From: Tabrizicola caldifontis
GTDB lineage: Bacteria > Pseudomonadota > Alphaproteobacteria > Rhodobacterales > Rhodobacteraceae
Direction of reading: 5' to 3'
Assembly (NCBI RefSeq): GCF_004762095.1
Contig: NZ_SIJH01000018.1
Coordinates: forward strand, 1 to 56,675
DNA: 56,675 bases
Shown: piece by piece, positions 1-8,452 of the stretch
Layout: each line of letters starts with the position of its first letter
How positions within the stretch are numbered: the first letter of the stretch is position 1
Notes under the pieces: generated by a model
The model's database searches: none
What the model was told of the DNA's origin: nothing
What the model saw: the letters and a program-made list of their open reading frames with translations, nothing else
Position numbers and translations under genes: made by a program

Positions 1-62
1 TTGGGAAAGAAGGGCTTCAGCCGCGCCATCTGCGCGTCGGTCAGCCAGAAAAGGTTGCTCAT
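1..62 (-). CDS. IS5-family transposase, N-terminal fragment
   Basis: Only the first 20 or so codons are in the window. The translation starts MSNLFWLTDAQMARLKPFFP, the usual opening of IS5/IS427-type DDE transposases (hydrophobic start followed by L-T-D-x-Q-x-x-x-L-x-P). The catalytic DDE region is off the left edge, so intactness cannot be judged. A purine-rich AAAGGAGACT precedes the start on the minus strand. Confidence 0.75.
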   Translation of the reverse strand, partial: MSNLFWLTDAQMARLKPFFP

Positions 63-126
63 GCTCCAGTCTCCTTTCGGAGATTGAATCAGGCCAAGTC
101 TACAAAATCAATGGGTCCTGACCCTA
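1..126 (-). mobile_element. IS5-family element, partial (left window edge)
   Basis: The first 62 bases encode, on the minus strand, the start of a transposase typical of IS5-family elements. Between that start codon and about base 126 lies a short non-coding tail ending in GGGTCCTGACCCTAG (about 113-127), which reads like an IS5-type terminal sequence. The other end lies outside the window. The exact boundary and target duplication cannot be fixed from one end; the element stops about 25 bases short of the tRNA-Phe gene. Confidence 0.75.
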
Positions 127-150
127 GTTCATTAATTTTGTTGGATTAAA

Positions 151-226
151 TGGTGCCCAGAGCCGGAATCGAACCAGCGACACGCGGATTTTCAATCCGC
201 TGCTCTACCAACTGAGCTATCTGGGC
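151..226 (-). tRNA. tRNA-Phe (GAA anticodon)
   Basis: The minus strand folds as a full cloverleaf: acceptor arm starting GCCCAGA, D arm with AGCTCAGTTGGTAGAGC, anticodon loop TTGAAAA giving anticodon GAA, T arm GGTTCGATTCC, and an encoded CCA end at 151-153. The length is 76 bases. It sits beside the IS5 end on its 3' side and may be the last transcript of the infA-maf-rng-yacG strand. Confidence 0.95.
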
Positions 227-286
227 ACCGTTTGGTGGGCGGGTGATACCCAAGGCGCGGGGGGCTGTCCAGAGGGAAAACGCCCT

Positions 287-463
287 TCAATGCGGCTTCT
301 GCTCCGGGCGATCTCCGGGCAGGTCTTCCGCCTGGTCCGCAGTCTCGGCCGGGATGCGGTAACCCTCGGTCAGCCAGCGTCCGAGGTCCACGTCGGCGCA
401 GCGGCGCGAGCAGAAGGGGCGGTAGGCGGGGGCGGTAGGCTTGCCGCAGATTGGGCAGGTCAT
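287..463 (-). CDS. yacG: DNA gyrase inhibitor YacG, zinc-binding
   Basis: This 58-residue protein is too short for most gene callers. It has four cysteines in the YacG pattern, C-P-x-C near residues 3-6 and F-C-S-x-R-C near 22-26, which bind one zinc ion. The next residues, DLGRWLTEGYRIP, are the family signature. In E. coli YacG binds GyrB and inhibits gyrase. The tail is acidic and proline-rich. Its ATG overlaps the rng stop codon by four bases, so it should be translationally coupled as the last gene of infA-maf-rng-yacG, an arrangement common in alphaproteobacteria. Confidence 0.88.
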   Translation of the reverse strand: MTCPICGKPTAPAYRPFCSRRCADVDLGRWLTEGYRIPAETADQAEDLPGDRPEQKPH

Positions 464-1497
464 GGCAGCACCTCGGCCAGCGGCAGACGGTCGCGCTTGC
501 GGGTAAGCTCGTAAAGGCCCAGCGTGGTCCAGCCGGCAAGGTTGGTCTCGCCCTCGGCCCTGAACGACGCCTTCAGCACCTGGTCAAGCACCTGCCGGTC
601 GCGCTTCGGCATCGGGGCGAAATCCACCACCACCTGTCCGCCCAGCCCTCGCAGGCGCAACTGGCGCGGCAGGTCGCGGGCAGCTGCGATATTGGCCTTA
701 AGCGCCGCGGCCGGCGACGTGTCCGGCCCGGTGTTCACATCCACGGCGACCAGGGCGCGTGTCGGCTCGATCATCATGTGCCCGCCCGCATCCAACGCCA
801 CACGCGGGCTGCGCAGTGCCTCCAGCGCCTCGGTGACACCTTGCCGCTGGAAGCTGCCAGGGGCGGTGTCGGCCTCGTCCACCGCGGGGTCGAGCCAGTC
901 GCGGAACGCCAGCTCGTGGGCCGAAGGGCCATCGACCAGAAGCTCCGGACCGCCGGACAGATCGGCCAGCACCGCCTCGGCCAGACCGCGCATCGCGGCG
1001 ATGTCCTCGGCGATGGCCTCATCCTGGGCTTCGGCGCAGCCCGAGCGCAGGATCAGGCCAAGACGCGGGTCGGCCCCTTCCATCCCGGTCTCGGCCAGCG
1101 CCTGAAGATCGGCCCGCAGACCCTCGTCCCGGATCCGGCGGCTGATGTTCAGGCCAGGCGCGTCCGGCGTGATGATGGCAAAACGCGACTTGAACAGCAG
1201 CCGCGTGGTGACAGGGGCAGCCTTGCCGGGTTCAGCCGGGCCGGTGACCTGCACAAGAAGCCGCTGCCCCGGCGCCACGCCGGAAATCTGCCGCAGAAAG
1301 CCCGAGCCTTGGGGCAGCTTCACGAAGATGCCGCCCTGCCCTTTCACCGGTCGGTCGGCAACCGCACGGTAGATCGCGCCGGGCAGGATCACGTCGCCTT
1401 CCGGGTCGATGGCCAGTTCCTCCAGCCGTCCGTCCACCATCAGCGCAGCAGCCTGACGGCCCGCGATCTCGTCCAGAACCAGAACCCGACCCTTCAT
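460..1497 (-). CDS. rng: Ribonuclease E/G family protein
   Basis: A 345-residue member of the RNase E/G family of endoribonucleases, which cut single-stranded A/U-rich RNA in rRNA and mRNA processing. The two metal-binding aspartates are visible at residue 253 (VAVDVNTG) and residue 292 (VVVDFAPM). It is shorter than E. coli RNase G (about 490 residues) and lacks the Zn-link CPxC motif and the long RNase E scaffold, as in the compact alphaproteobacterial paralogue. The start chosen, [10 protein letters not shown], overlaps the maf stop codon by ATGA; further extension upstream would run through maf. Confidence 0.88.
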   Translation of the reverse strand: MKGRVLVLDEIAGRQAAALMVDGRLEELAIDPEGDVILPGAIYRAVADRPVKGQGGIFVKLPQGSGFLRQISGVAPGQRLLVQVTGPAEPGKAAPVTTRLLFKSRFAIITPDAPGLNISRRIRDEGLRADLQALAETGMEGADPRLGLILRSGCAEAQDEAIAEDIAAMRGLAEAVLADLSGGPELLVDGPSAHELAFRDWLDPAVDEADTAPGSFQRQGVTEALEALRSPRVALDAGGHMMIEPTRALVAVDVNTGPDTSPAAALKANIAAARDLPRQLRLRGLGGQVVVDFAPMPKRDRQVLDQVLKASFRAEGETNLAGWTTLGLYELTRKRDRLPLAEVLP

Positions 1498-2069
1498 GAC
1501 TGCCTCCAGACCGGATAGCCCACCGCCGTCAGAAGCGCAGCCGTCTCTGCCACGGGCAGGCCCATGATCCCCGTGTAGCTGCCGGAAATCCATGGAATCA
1601 GCGCCCCGGCCAAACCCTGGATACCGTAGCCTCCGGCCTTGCCCTGCCATTCGTTGCTGGCGAGATAGGCATTCAACTCGGCATCCGACAGCCGCTTCAT
1701 CTTGACGACGCTCATGCTTTCCCGCGTCAGTACGCGCTCGCCCCGGCGTACGGCAACGGCGGTAATCACCTGGTGCCGCCGCCCGCCCAGTGCGGTCAGG
1801 AAGGCCGCCGCCTGGCCGGCATCTTCGGGCTTGCCCAGGATGCGACGGCCCAACGCCACGGTGGTATCGGCGCACAGGACCACATCCTCGGGCCCCGCCG
1901 GCACGGCCTGCGCCTTTTCCCGCGCCAGACGCAGACAATAGGGCCGCGGCAGTTCGCCCTTCCGCGGGTCTTCGTCGATGTCGGGGGGCAGGATCAGGTC
2001 GGGCACAATCCCCATCTGCGCCAGCAATTCCTTGCGGCGCGGGCTGCCCGATCCAAGGATAAGGCGCAA
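1494..2069 (-). CDS. maf: Maf-type nucleotide pyrophosphatase
   Basis: A 191-residue Maf/Ham1-fold pyrophosphatase that hydrolyses non-canonical or TTP/UTP-type nucleoside triphosphates to monophosphates. The N-terminal substrate loop GSGSPRR (residues 6-12) is intact. The aspartate of VLCADTTV and the later GxxGxxAGxxI-like loop ([13 protein letters not shown]) are also present. It lies two bases downstream of infA and overlaps rng by four bases. Maf proteins are variously assigned as septum inhibitors or house-cleaning enzymes; which nucleotide is preferred cannot be read from this sequence. Confidence 0.9.
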   Translation of the reverse strand: MRLILGSGSPRRKELLAQMGIVPDLILPPDIDEDPRKGELPRPYCLRLAREKAQAVPAGPEDVVLCADTTVALGRRILGKPEDAGQAAAFLTALGGRRHQVITAVAVRRGERVLTRESMSVVKMKRLSDAELNAYLASNEWQGKAGGYGIQGLAGALIPWISGSYTGIMGLPVAETAALLTAVGYPVWRQS

Positions 2070-2070
2070 T

Positions 2071-2289
2071 TTACTTGAAGCGATAGTTGATGCGGCCCTT
2101 TGACAGGTCGTAGGGCGTCATCTCGACCTGCACCTTGTCGCCGGCCAGAACACGGATGCGGTTCTTGCGCATCTTTCCCGCCATGGTCGCGATCAGTTCA
2201 TGGCCGTTCTCGAGTTCGACCCTGAACGTCGCATTGGGCAGGAGTTCCTTCACGACACCGGGGAATTCGAGAATGTCTTCCTTGGCCAT
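2071..2289 (-). CDS. infA: Translation initiation factor IF-1
   Basis: A 72-residue single OB-fold protein of exactly the usual length for IF-1. It begins [20 protein letters not shown] and ends with the conserved [10 protein letters not shown]-1 binds the A site of the 30S subunit during initiation. It is the first gene of the infA-maf-rng-yacG operon and overlaps none of its neighbours. The upstream ATG is preceded on the minus strand by GGAGAG, a good ribosome-binding site. Confidence 0.97.
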   Translation of the reverse strand: MAKEDILEFPGVVKELLPNATFRVELENGHELIATMAGKMRKNRIRVLAGDKVQVEMTPYDLSKGRINYRFK

Positions 2290-2333
2290 GGTCTCTCCAA
2301 TGTGGCGCGGCCCGCGGTGGACCGCAGGTTCAG

Positions 2334-2362
2334 ACCGGCCATATGCCCACGAAAGGGCCGGT
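2334..2362. terminator. Hairpin downstream of the P-type ATPase gene
   Basis: Seven-base arms ACCGGCC (2334-2340) and GGCCGGT (2356-2362) flank a 15-base loop, directly after the stop codon of the minus-strand ATPase gene and before infA. A T run follows only in the plus direction, so its use as a minus-strand terminator is uncertain. Confidence 0.35.
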
Positions 2363-2364
2363 TT

Positions 2365-4995
2365 TCAAGCGGATTCTTTGGTCACCCCACCTGGCCCCGC
2401 ACGCAGGCCAAGGCGAATCTGCTTCTCGATCTCGACCAGTGCGAAGAAGACCGCCCCGACCGCAACGATCAGGATGCCATCCCAGAAGGGCACGGCTTCG
2501 GTGCCCAGGATTACCTGCAGCGCCGGAACGTAGGTGATGGCGAACTGTGCGGCGGTGACGGCGATCACCACGATCCAGACCACCTTCGTGCCCTTCACCG
2601 CGCCCCAGGTCAGCGAGGTTCCGTGGATGTTCCGGATGAAGAACAGATGGAAGGTCTTGAGCACGACCAGCGTGTTCATTGCGATGGTCTGCGACAGGGC
2701 CAGCGAATAGCCCCGGTCCTGCGCGTAGTTGAACATGGCAAGGATCCCGGCAATGAACAGCCCCGCCACCAGCACCACGTGCCAGACCAGTTCACCCGAA
2801 AGGATCGGCGCAGTGCGCGCGCGGGGCGGGCGCTGCATCGTGCCGGCCTCGGTCGGCTCGAAGGCCAGCGCCAGGCCCAAAGTGATAGCTGTGATCATGT
2901 TGACCCACAGGATCATCACCGGGCTGAGCGGCAGCAGAAGCCCCGCAAGGATCGCAAAGACAATGACGATGGATTCGCCGGCATTCGTCGGCAGGGTCCA
3001 GCTTATCACCTTCTTGAGGTTGTCATAGACCGTCCGCCCCTCGCGCACCGCCGCGGCGATCGAGGCAAAGTTGTCGTCGGCCAGCACGAGGTCCGCCGCC
3101 TCCTTTGCGGCTTCAGATCCCTTCAGGCCCATGGCGATGCCTGCATCCGCGCGCTTCAGCGCCGGGGCGTCGTTCACCCCGTCGCCGGTCATCGCGACCG
3201 ACAGTCCGTTCGCCTGCAGCGCCGTCACCAGCCGCAGCTTGTGTTCGGGGCTGGTACGGGCGAACACATCGACATCCATGACCTCCATCGCCAGTTCGGC
3301 GTCGTCCAGCTTGTCCAGGTCCGCCCCTGTCAGAACACGATCTGGCCGGGCAAGCCCGATCTGCGCGGCGATGGCGGCCGCCGTGCCGGCATGGTCGCCC
3401 GTGATCATCTTCACCCGGATCCCGGCCGAACGGCATTCGGCCACCGCCGCGATCGCCTCGGGGCGGGGGGGATCGATCAGGCCGAGAAGCCCCAGGAAGG
3501 TCAGCCCCCCGTCCAGGGTTCCCGCGTCGATTTCGTCACTGCCCTCGACCCGCTCGGCGAAGGCAAGCACGCGCAACCCCTGACGGGCCATTGCCTCGGC
3601 CCGGTCATGCCAACAGCCGTAGTCGATGTCGCGGCACATGCGCAGCACCCGTTCCGGGGCGCCCTTTACCCGGGTCACACCGTCGGCGCTGAGCACGGCC
3701 ATATAGCGATGGCGGCTGTCGAACGGCACGACATCCAGGCGTTCTTCGGGGCCGGCGGCCCCGGCCTTGGCGGCAAAGGCCAGAAGTGCGCCCTCCATCG
3801 GGTCGCCCTCGACAAACCAGTGGCCGTTCCGGCGGTGGAGATGCGCGTCGTTGCACAGCGCGGCCGCCCGGCCCAGGCGGCCAAGGTCTCCGGGCGGGGT
3901 GATCTCGCCCTCGGGCGCATAACCGTCGCCGGTCACGGCAAAGGCACCCTCTGGCGTCTCGCCGGCCACGACGACCATCTCGTTCCGGGTCAGGGTGCCT
4001 GTCTTGTCGGTGCAGATGACAGAAACCGAGCCGATCGCCTCGATCGCGGGCAGGCGGCGGACAATGGCATTCCTGCGCGCCATGGCCTGAACACCGATCG
4101 CAAGGGTGATCGTCATAACGGCTGGCAATCCCTCGGGAATTGCCGCTACGGCCACGCCGATCACCGCCATGAACAGTTCGCCAAAGTCGTGGTGTCCGAC
4201 GAAATAGCCGTAAATCAGAAGAAGTGCCGCGATCAGCAGGATCAGGAACGAAAGCCAGCGCGCAAAATGATCCATCTGCGCGACCAGGGGTGTGGTCAGC
4301 TGCTCCACCCCGGCCAGAAGCCCACCGATCCGGCCGATCTCGGTCTGCGCGCCGGTCGCCACGACCAGCCCCTTGGCCGTGCCTTGCGTGACAAGCGTCC
4401 CCGACCACAGCATCGAACGGCGGTCGCCAAGCGGAGCATCCGCCGCCACGGGGTTGGGATCCTTGTCAACCGGCACGGACTCGCCGGTCAGGATCGCCTC
4501 CTGCGCTGCAAGCCCTCGGGCTTCGATCACCCGCAGGTCGGCCGGCACCTTGTCGCCGGCCTCCAGCAACACGATGTCACCGGGCACCAGGTCCGCCCCC
4601 TGCACCGTCACCCGCACCCCGTCGCGCAGCACCGCCGCCTTCGGCGCCAGAAGCGAACGAATGCCGGCCATGGCAGCTTCGGCCTTGCCCTCCTGGATGA
4701 AACCGATCACCGCATTTGCAAGGACGACCGCAAGGATCACACCGGTATCGACCCAGTGCGCCATCAGCGCCGTCACGGTGGCAGCGCCCAGAAGCACATA
4801 GATCAGCACATTGTTGAACTGGGTCAGGAACCTTGCAACCGGTCCGCGCGGTTTCACCTCGGGCAGACGGTTGGGGCCGTATTCGGCCAGCCGTCGCGCG
4901 GCCTCGGCCGCCGTCAGGCCCTGCGGCCGCGACCCCAGACGTTCAAGCGCCGCCTTTCCCGTTTCGGCATGGAACGGGAGCTGTTCTGCTGCCAT
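2365..4995 (-). CDS. P-type cation-transporting ATPase (P2A-like)
   Basis: An 876-residue P-type ATPase of the calcium/PacL-like P2 class, moving a cation across the inner membrane at the cost of ATP. Visible landmarks in order are the cation-ATPase N-terminal domain (about 8-50), actuator TGES (170-173), the ion-site helix IPEGLP (286-291), the phosphorylation motif DKTGTLT with Asp330, nucleotide-domain KGAPE (444-448), MITGDH (530-535) and the hinge TGDGVNDAP (603-611). A C-terminal cation-ATPase domain carries the last helices. No Cys-Pro-Cys or N-terminal metal domain is present, so heavy-metal export is unlikely. The ion (Ca2+, Mg2+ or other) cannot be fixed. It is transcribed alone, with a start preceded by AAGGATCAAGG. 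Confidence 0.9.
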   Translation of the reverse strand: MAAEQLPFHAETGKAALERLGSRPQGLTAAEAARRLAEYGPNRLPEVKPRGPVARFLTQFNNVLIYVLLGAATVTALMAHWVDTGVILAVVLANAVIGFIQEGKAEAAMAGIRSLLAPKAAVLRDGVRVTVQGADLVPGDIVLLEAGDKVPADLRVIEARGLAAQEAILTGESVPVDKDPNPVAADAPLGDRRSMLWSGTLVTQGTAKGLVVATGAQTEIGRIGGLLAGVEQLTTPLVAQMDHFARWLSFLILLIAALLLIYGYFVGHHDFGELFMAVIGVAVAAIPEGLPAVMTITLAIGVQAMARRNAIVRRLPAIEAIGSVSVICTDKTGTLTRNEMVVVAGETPEGAFAVTGDGYAPEGEITPPGDLGRLGRAAALCNDAHLHRRNGHWFVEGDPMEGALLAFAAKAGAAGPEERLDVVPFDSRHRYMAVLSADGVTRVKGAPERVLRMCRDIDYGCWHDRAEAMARQGLRVLAFAERVEGSDEIDAGTLDGGLTFLGLLGLIDPPRPEAIAAVAECRSAGIRVKMITGDHAGTAAAIAAQIGLARPDRVLTGADLDKLDDAELAMEVMDVDVFARTSPEHKLRLVTALQANGLSVAMTGDGVNDAPALKRADAGIAMGLKGSEAAKEAADLVLADDNFASIAAAVREGRTVYDNLKKVISWTLPTNAGESIVIVFAILAGLLLPLSPVMILWVNMITAITLGLALAFEPTEAGTMQRPPRARTAPILSGELVWHVVLVAGLFIAGILAMFNYAQDRGYSLALSQTIAMNTLVVLKTFHLFFIRNIHGTSLTWGAVKGTKVVWIVVIAVTAAQFAITYVPALQVILGTEAVPFWDGILIVAVGAVFFALVEIEKQIRLGLRAGPGGVTKESA

Positions 4996-5012
4996 CGCCT
5001 TGATCCTTTTTC

Positions 5013-5612
5013 CTAATCAAGGGACCGCATCCAGAATTGCAAGGGTTTCTCGGTTTCTTCCGTGTCGCCCAGATCCTTCCAGCTGAACCGCGCGACCACG
5101 CCGGGCAGCTGCTCATACCCCCTGCCCCGCCAGAAGGCGTCGTTGCTGCGATAGACGGCCGGCCGGGCCGGGTGATCATCGGGCCGGATCACCGAACAGA
5201 AGGCGACATGCGTGCGGCCCAGCGCGCGGGCATGGGCCTCGCGCAGGTCAATGAAGCGATGGCCAAGGCCGATCCCGCGGTAGGGGCGAAGCAGCACCGA
5301 TTCCGCCCCATAAAGGATCTTGTCGGTGGGAATGCCCATCTCGCGGAACGGAGCCGAGAATTCCGGGGCGTGGTCCTCCATCGGGGTGGAGGTCGAGGCG
5401 CCCACCAGCCGGCCCTCGTGAAAGGCACCGACCAGCAAGGCGCCAGGATTGTCGCGATAGGTCGCAAGATACTGCCGTTCGTAGTCGAGAGTGCCATCAT
5501 AAAGATAGGGCCAGTCGCGGAACACGGTGATCCGCAGTTCGGCCACCGCGTCCAGTGCGGCCTCTAGCTCGGCCCCGCGCAGCGCGCGGACATCGATTTC
5601 GTCGATGTTCAT
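5013..5612 (-). CDS. GNAT family N-acetyltransferase
   Basis: A 199-residue acetyltransferase-fold protein. The acetyl-CoA loop region can be seen as RPYRGIGLGHRFIDLREAHA in the middle (a variant of R/Q-x-x-G-x-G/A), preceded by the strand carrying AESVLLRPY. The substrate is unknown. Its start overlaps the stop of the upstream NTF2-like gene by four bases (ATGA), so the two are translationally coupled. The C-terminus ends 17 bases before the ATPase start codon, so it may be read through into that gene. Confidence 0.75.
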   Translation of the reverse strand: MNIDEIDVRALRGAELEAALDAVAELRITVFRDWPYLYDGTLDYERQYLATYRDNPGALLVGAFHEGRLVGASTSTPMEDHAPEFSAPFREMGIPTDKILYGAESVLLRPYRGIGLGHRFIDLREAHARALGRTHVAFCSVIRPDDHPARPAVYRSNDAFWRGRGYEQLPGVVARFSWKDLGDTEETEKPLQFWMRSLD

Positions 5613-6019
5613 TTCGAAACCTGCGCGATCCAGTCGTTCAGGTTGTAGAAGGTGGTGATGCGTGAAATCCGGTCGTCGCGGATGTCGAAGAAACCGCCGG
5701 CCGGCAGCACATAGGTCTGGCCCTTCGCCTCGGGCAGGCCGGGATCGGTCTTCAGATATGTGCCATGCACGACGAATTCCGCCGCTGCGCGGGTGCCCTC
5801 GTCATTGGCGAAGATCACCATGTCCTTCAGCTGCTCGCGATAGCTGTCACCCATGTGGGCGCAGAACTCGCGGAACTTCTCTTTCCCAATCCTGTGCGCG
5901 CCCTCGTTCACCCGATGCTCGATGTCATCGGTCAGGCAGGCAAGCATGCCTTCCGCGTTCCCGGCGTTGAAGGCATCGTAATAGCGGCGGATCAGGGCGA
6001 TGGCGTCGGTGCGGGTCAT
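5609..6019 (-). CDS. NTF2/SnoaL-like ketosteroid isomerase-related protein
   Basis: A 136-residue single-domain protein of the NTF2-like superfamily. It opens with a helix containing YYDAFNAGN and then LTDDIEHRVNEG, the typical SnoaL-type pattern, and closes on strands ending RISRITTFYNLNDWI. Such proteins are small cone-shaped dimers that act as isomerases or dehydratases or simply bind ligand; no substrate can be named. It is the first gene of a two-gene operon with the GNAT protein. GGAGAG lies about eight bases upstream of the ATG. Confidence 0.75.
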   Translation of the reverse strand: MTRTDAIALIRRYYDAFNAGNAEGMLACLTDDIEHRVNEGAHRIGKEKFREFCAHMGDSYREQLKDMVIFANDEGTRAAAEFVVHGTYLKTDPGLPEAKGQTYVLPAGGFFDIRDDRISRITTFYNLNDWIAQVSK

Positions 6020-6261
6020 GGGCTTCTCTCCTGTTTTGCCGGAAGACTAGCCGGGCACCCGGGTCATTCCAAGCCGAAGCCGGACGGCTTGCGGCCCGAA
6101 AACGACGCAGCGCCTTCAGCGCCCCCACCCCTGCCCCGCGCCGCCCTTGCCCTGCCGAACCCGACCCCGCCAGGGCAAGCGCATGATCCTGCACGGAACG
6201 GGCGCAGGAAATTCCGCAACCACCATTGACTTCCCGAAGGCTTCCCTGTCGCCTGTCGGTG

Positions 6262-7122
6262 ATGCGACCGCATGACAATCGCGCCTGGCTTCTGCTTCTG
6301 CCTGCCCTGCTGCTGCTGGGCGTGGTCGGTGCGGTTCCGCTGCTTGCCGTCTTCAACTACGGTTTCCACGACATTTTCACCCTGACCGACGTGCATTGGG
6401 TGGGGGTGGAATGGTTTGCCGACATCCTTGCATCCGACCGGTTCCTCGCCTCGCTTGGCCGAAGCCTGCTGTTTTCGGCGATGGTGCTGGCCATACAGGT
6501 GCCGCTTGGCGTCGGGGTCGCGCTCATGTTCGTCGGCCTGGGCACGCGGGCGGTCTGGGGGTTGATGCTGGTAGCCATGCCGCTGGTCGTGCCGTGGAAC
6601 ATGATCCCGATGCTATGGATGGGGCTGGTCCAGCCTCAGAACGGGCTCATGGGGCCGGGGCTTCTGGCCCTGGGCTTCGACTGGAAGTCTACCGCCTGGC
6701 ATGCCTGGGCGCTGCTGCTTGTCATGGATACCTGGCACTGGCTGGGGCTTGTGGTGGTGCTGGCCTATGCCGGGCTGTCCGCCATTCCGCCAGCCTATCG
6801 CCAGGCCGCACGCATCGACGGCGCGACCCGCTGGGCCATCTTCCGCTACATCGAACTGCCGAAGATCGCGGGTGCGCTGGCAATCATCTTCCTGCTGCGC
6901 TTCGTGGACAGCTTCATGATCTACACCGAGGCATTCACCCTGACTGCTGGGGGTCCGGGCGACAGCACCCGCTTCCTGTCCATCGAACTGGGCGAGGAAA
7001 TCAGGGGCTTTTCCTACGGCCAGGCTGCCGCACGGGCGAGCCTTTACTTCCTCATCGTCCTTGCCGTGGTCTGGGCCTTCGTCCTGGCAACGCGGGGGCA
7101 ACAGGGGGCTCGGTCGGCATGA
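6262..7122 (+). CDS. ABC transporter permease, GlpP-like (glycerol type)
   Basis: A 286-residue inner-membrane permease with about six hydrophobic segments and the EAA loop seen as YRQAARIDGATRWAIFRYIE. The order of motifs (NRAWLLLLPALLLL start, PLVVPWNMI, VMDTWHWL, FVDSFMIYTEAFTLTAGGPG) matches the GlpP permease of the GlpSTPQV glycerol importer more closely than MalF. The start at MRPHDNRAW was chosen because it matches the family; there is no clear ribosome-binding site. It overlaps the next permease by ATGA. Neither an ATPase nor a binding protein is found alongside, which is unusual for this family. Confidence 0.82.
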   Translation: MRPHDNRAWLLLLPALLLLGVVGAVPLLAVFNYGFHDIFTLTDVHWVGVEWFADILASDRFLASLGRSLLFSAMVLAIQVPLGVGVALMFVGLGTRAVWGLMLVAMPLVVPWNMIPMLWMGLVQPQNGLMGPGLLALGFDWKSTAWHAWALLLVMDTWHWLGLVVVLAYAGLSAIPPAYRQAARIDGATRWAIFRYIELPKIAGALAIIFLLRFVDSFMIYTEAFTLTAGGPGDSTRFLSIELGEEIRGFSYGQAAARASLYFLIVLAVVWAFVLATRGQQGARSA

Positions 7123-7898
7123 TCCGCGCGCTTGCCCTTCTGGCGCTGGCCTGTTTCATCCTTTTGCCGCTGGTCCAGGCGGTGATCCTGAGCTTTACCG
7201 CCACCCTTCCCCGCCCGAATGTGGCCGAGGGAGCAATCGGCCTGATGAACTACCGCGCGGTGCTGGCCGCGCCGGAACTTCGCGCGGCGATGGTCAATTC
7301 GGCTGTCTATGTGCTTCTGAACGTCGCGCTCTGCATCGCCGTGGCGCTGCCTGCGGCCTATGCGCTGGCGCGCTTCCGCTTCACCGGAGACCGGCATTTC
7401 CTGCTGGCCATCCTGGTCTTCCGGGTGACACCGCCGGTGGTGCTGTCGCTGCCGATCTTCATCCTCTTTGCCCGGATCGGCCTGGTGAATTCGCCCGTCG
7501 GCATCGCGCTGGTGCATTGCCTGTTCAACCTGCCGGTGGCGATCTGGATCCTGGAAAGCTTCATCCGCGCCGTGCCGCCCGAATTCGACGAGACCGCCTT
7601 TCTGGATGGCCATTCGGCCCCCGGCTTCTTCCTGCGCCACCTGATCCCCCAGATCGCGCCCGGGATCGGTGTGGCGGCCTTCTTCTGCTTCATCTTCTCC
7701 TGGGTCGAGGTGGTGTTCGCCCGCATCCTGACCGTGACCGGGGGCAAGCCGATCACCATGGCGATCCAGGCCATGTTCGGCTTTCAGACCGACATCGGCA
7801 TGGTCATGGCAATGACCTGCCTTTCGCTTCTGCCGGGCATGGCGATGATCTGGTTCGTGCGGCATCATCTGGCCCGCGGCTTCTCGCTGCGCGCCTGA
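7119..7898 (+). CDS. ABC transporter permease, GlpQ-like (glycerol type)
   Basis: A 259-residue permease, the second half of a heterodimeric channel with the preceding gene. The EAA loop is visible as PPEFDETAFLDGHSAPGFFLRH, and the C-terminal stretch FSWVEVVFARILT and GGKPITMAIQ resembles GlpQ-type permeases. The N-terminus starts directly with a transmembrane helix and is slightly short. The ATG lies inside the stop codon of the partner. The gene after it is on the opposite strand, so the operon as seen consists only of two permeases; the ATPases and binding protein would have to come from elsewhere. Confidence 0.82.
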   Translation: MIRALALLALACFILLPLVQAVILSFTATLPRPNVAEGAIGLMNYRAVLAAPELRAAMVNSAVYVLLNVALCIAVALPAAYALARFRFTGDRHFLLAILVFRVTPPVVLSLPIFILFARIGLVNSPVGIALVHCLFNLPVAIWILESFIRAVPPEFDETAFLDGHSAPGFFLRHLIPQIAPGIGVAAFFCFIFSWVEVVFARILTVTGGKPITMAIQAMFGFQTDIGMVMAMTCLSLLPGMAMIWFVRHHLARGFSLRA

Positions 7899-7921
7899 GC
7901 GGGGACCGTGCCGCCCGCCAG

Positions 7922-8452
7922 CTATTGGGCGGCCTCAGCGGCCGTCTTGGGCACGCCAGCGCCCAGCAGATCCTCGACGAAGAACGCTGCGAACTGGGCA
8001 CGGCCCGAGACGCCGGCCTTGGCATAGATCCGCGTCAGCTGTGCGCGCACCGTGCCCTGCGCCGCGCCGCGCAGACCCGCAATCTCGGCCACATCCAGCC
8101 CCTTCAGCGCCAGCAGACCCACGTCGCGTTCCGCCGGCGTTAGGGCCCAGGCCTCGAACTGGCGGTCGATCACTTCGGCCAGCGCACCCCGCGCCACGTC
8201 CAGCGCCTGCTCCTGCGCGCGCAGCAGCTCGATCGTGCGGCGCAGCGCAAAGGCCCCGAACAGGATACCCAGCACAAGGGCCGAGGTCACCAAGGCCTCG
8301 AAGATGAAATGGAAAGAGGTCGGCTCCGCCCTCAGATCGCCGATCACGTCCCCGACAAAGAACACCGTGCCCAGTGTCTGGACCAGCAGGAAGATTGACA
8401 GGGCGACAGCCTGGCGCCGCCCTGCGCTGCGTAGACCAGGTTCAGCGCTCAT
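7922..8452 (-). CDS. Membrane-tethered LuxR-type transcription regulator
   Basis: A 176-residue protein with two predicted transmembrane helices in the first 70 residues, a short coiled segment (about 75-100), then a LuxR/GerE helix-turn-helix beginning LTPAERDVGLLALKGL with the recognition region AQGTVRAQLTRIYAKAGV. There is no receiver domain, so this is a one-component regulator held at the inner membrane. Its start overlaps the stop of the cytochrome b gene by four bases, so both are made together. This context suggests that it senses the redox or membrane state of that cytochrome; that is inference. Confidence 0.8.
   Translation of the reverse strand: MSAEPGLRSAGRRQAVALSIFLLVQTLGTVFFVGDVIGDLRAEPTSFHFIFEALVTSALVLGILFGAFALRRTIELLRAQEQALDVARGALAEVIDRQFEAWALTPAERDVGLLALKGLDVAEIAGLRGAAQGTVRAQLTRIYAKAGVSGRAQFAAFFVEDLLGAGVPKTAAEAAQ

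Noticed and set aside
2200-5016. A 938-residue open frame on the plus strand opposite the P-type ATPase gene
   Set aside because: It is antisense to a clearly conserved ATPase with all motifs intact, and its residues (rich in R, G, H, Q) follow from GC codon bias. The same holds for other long antisense frames in this window.
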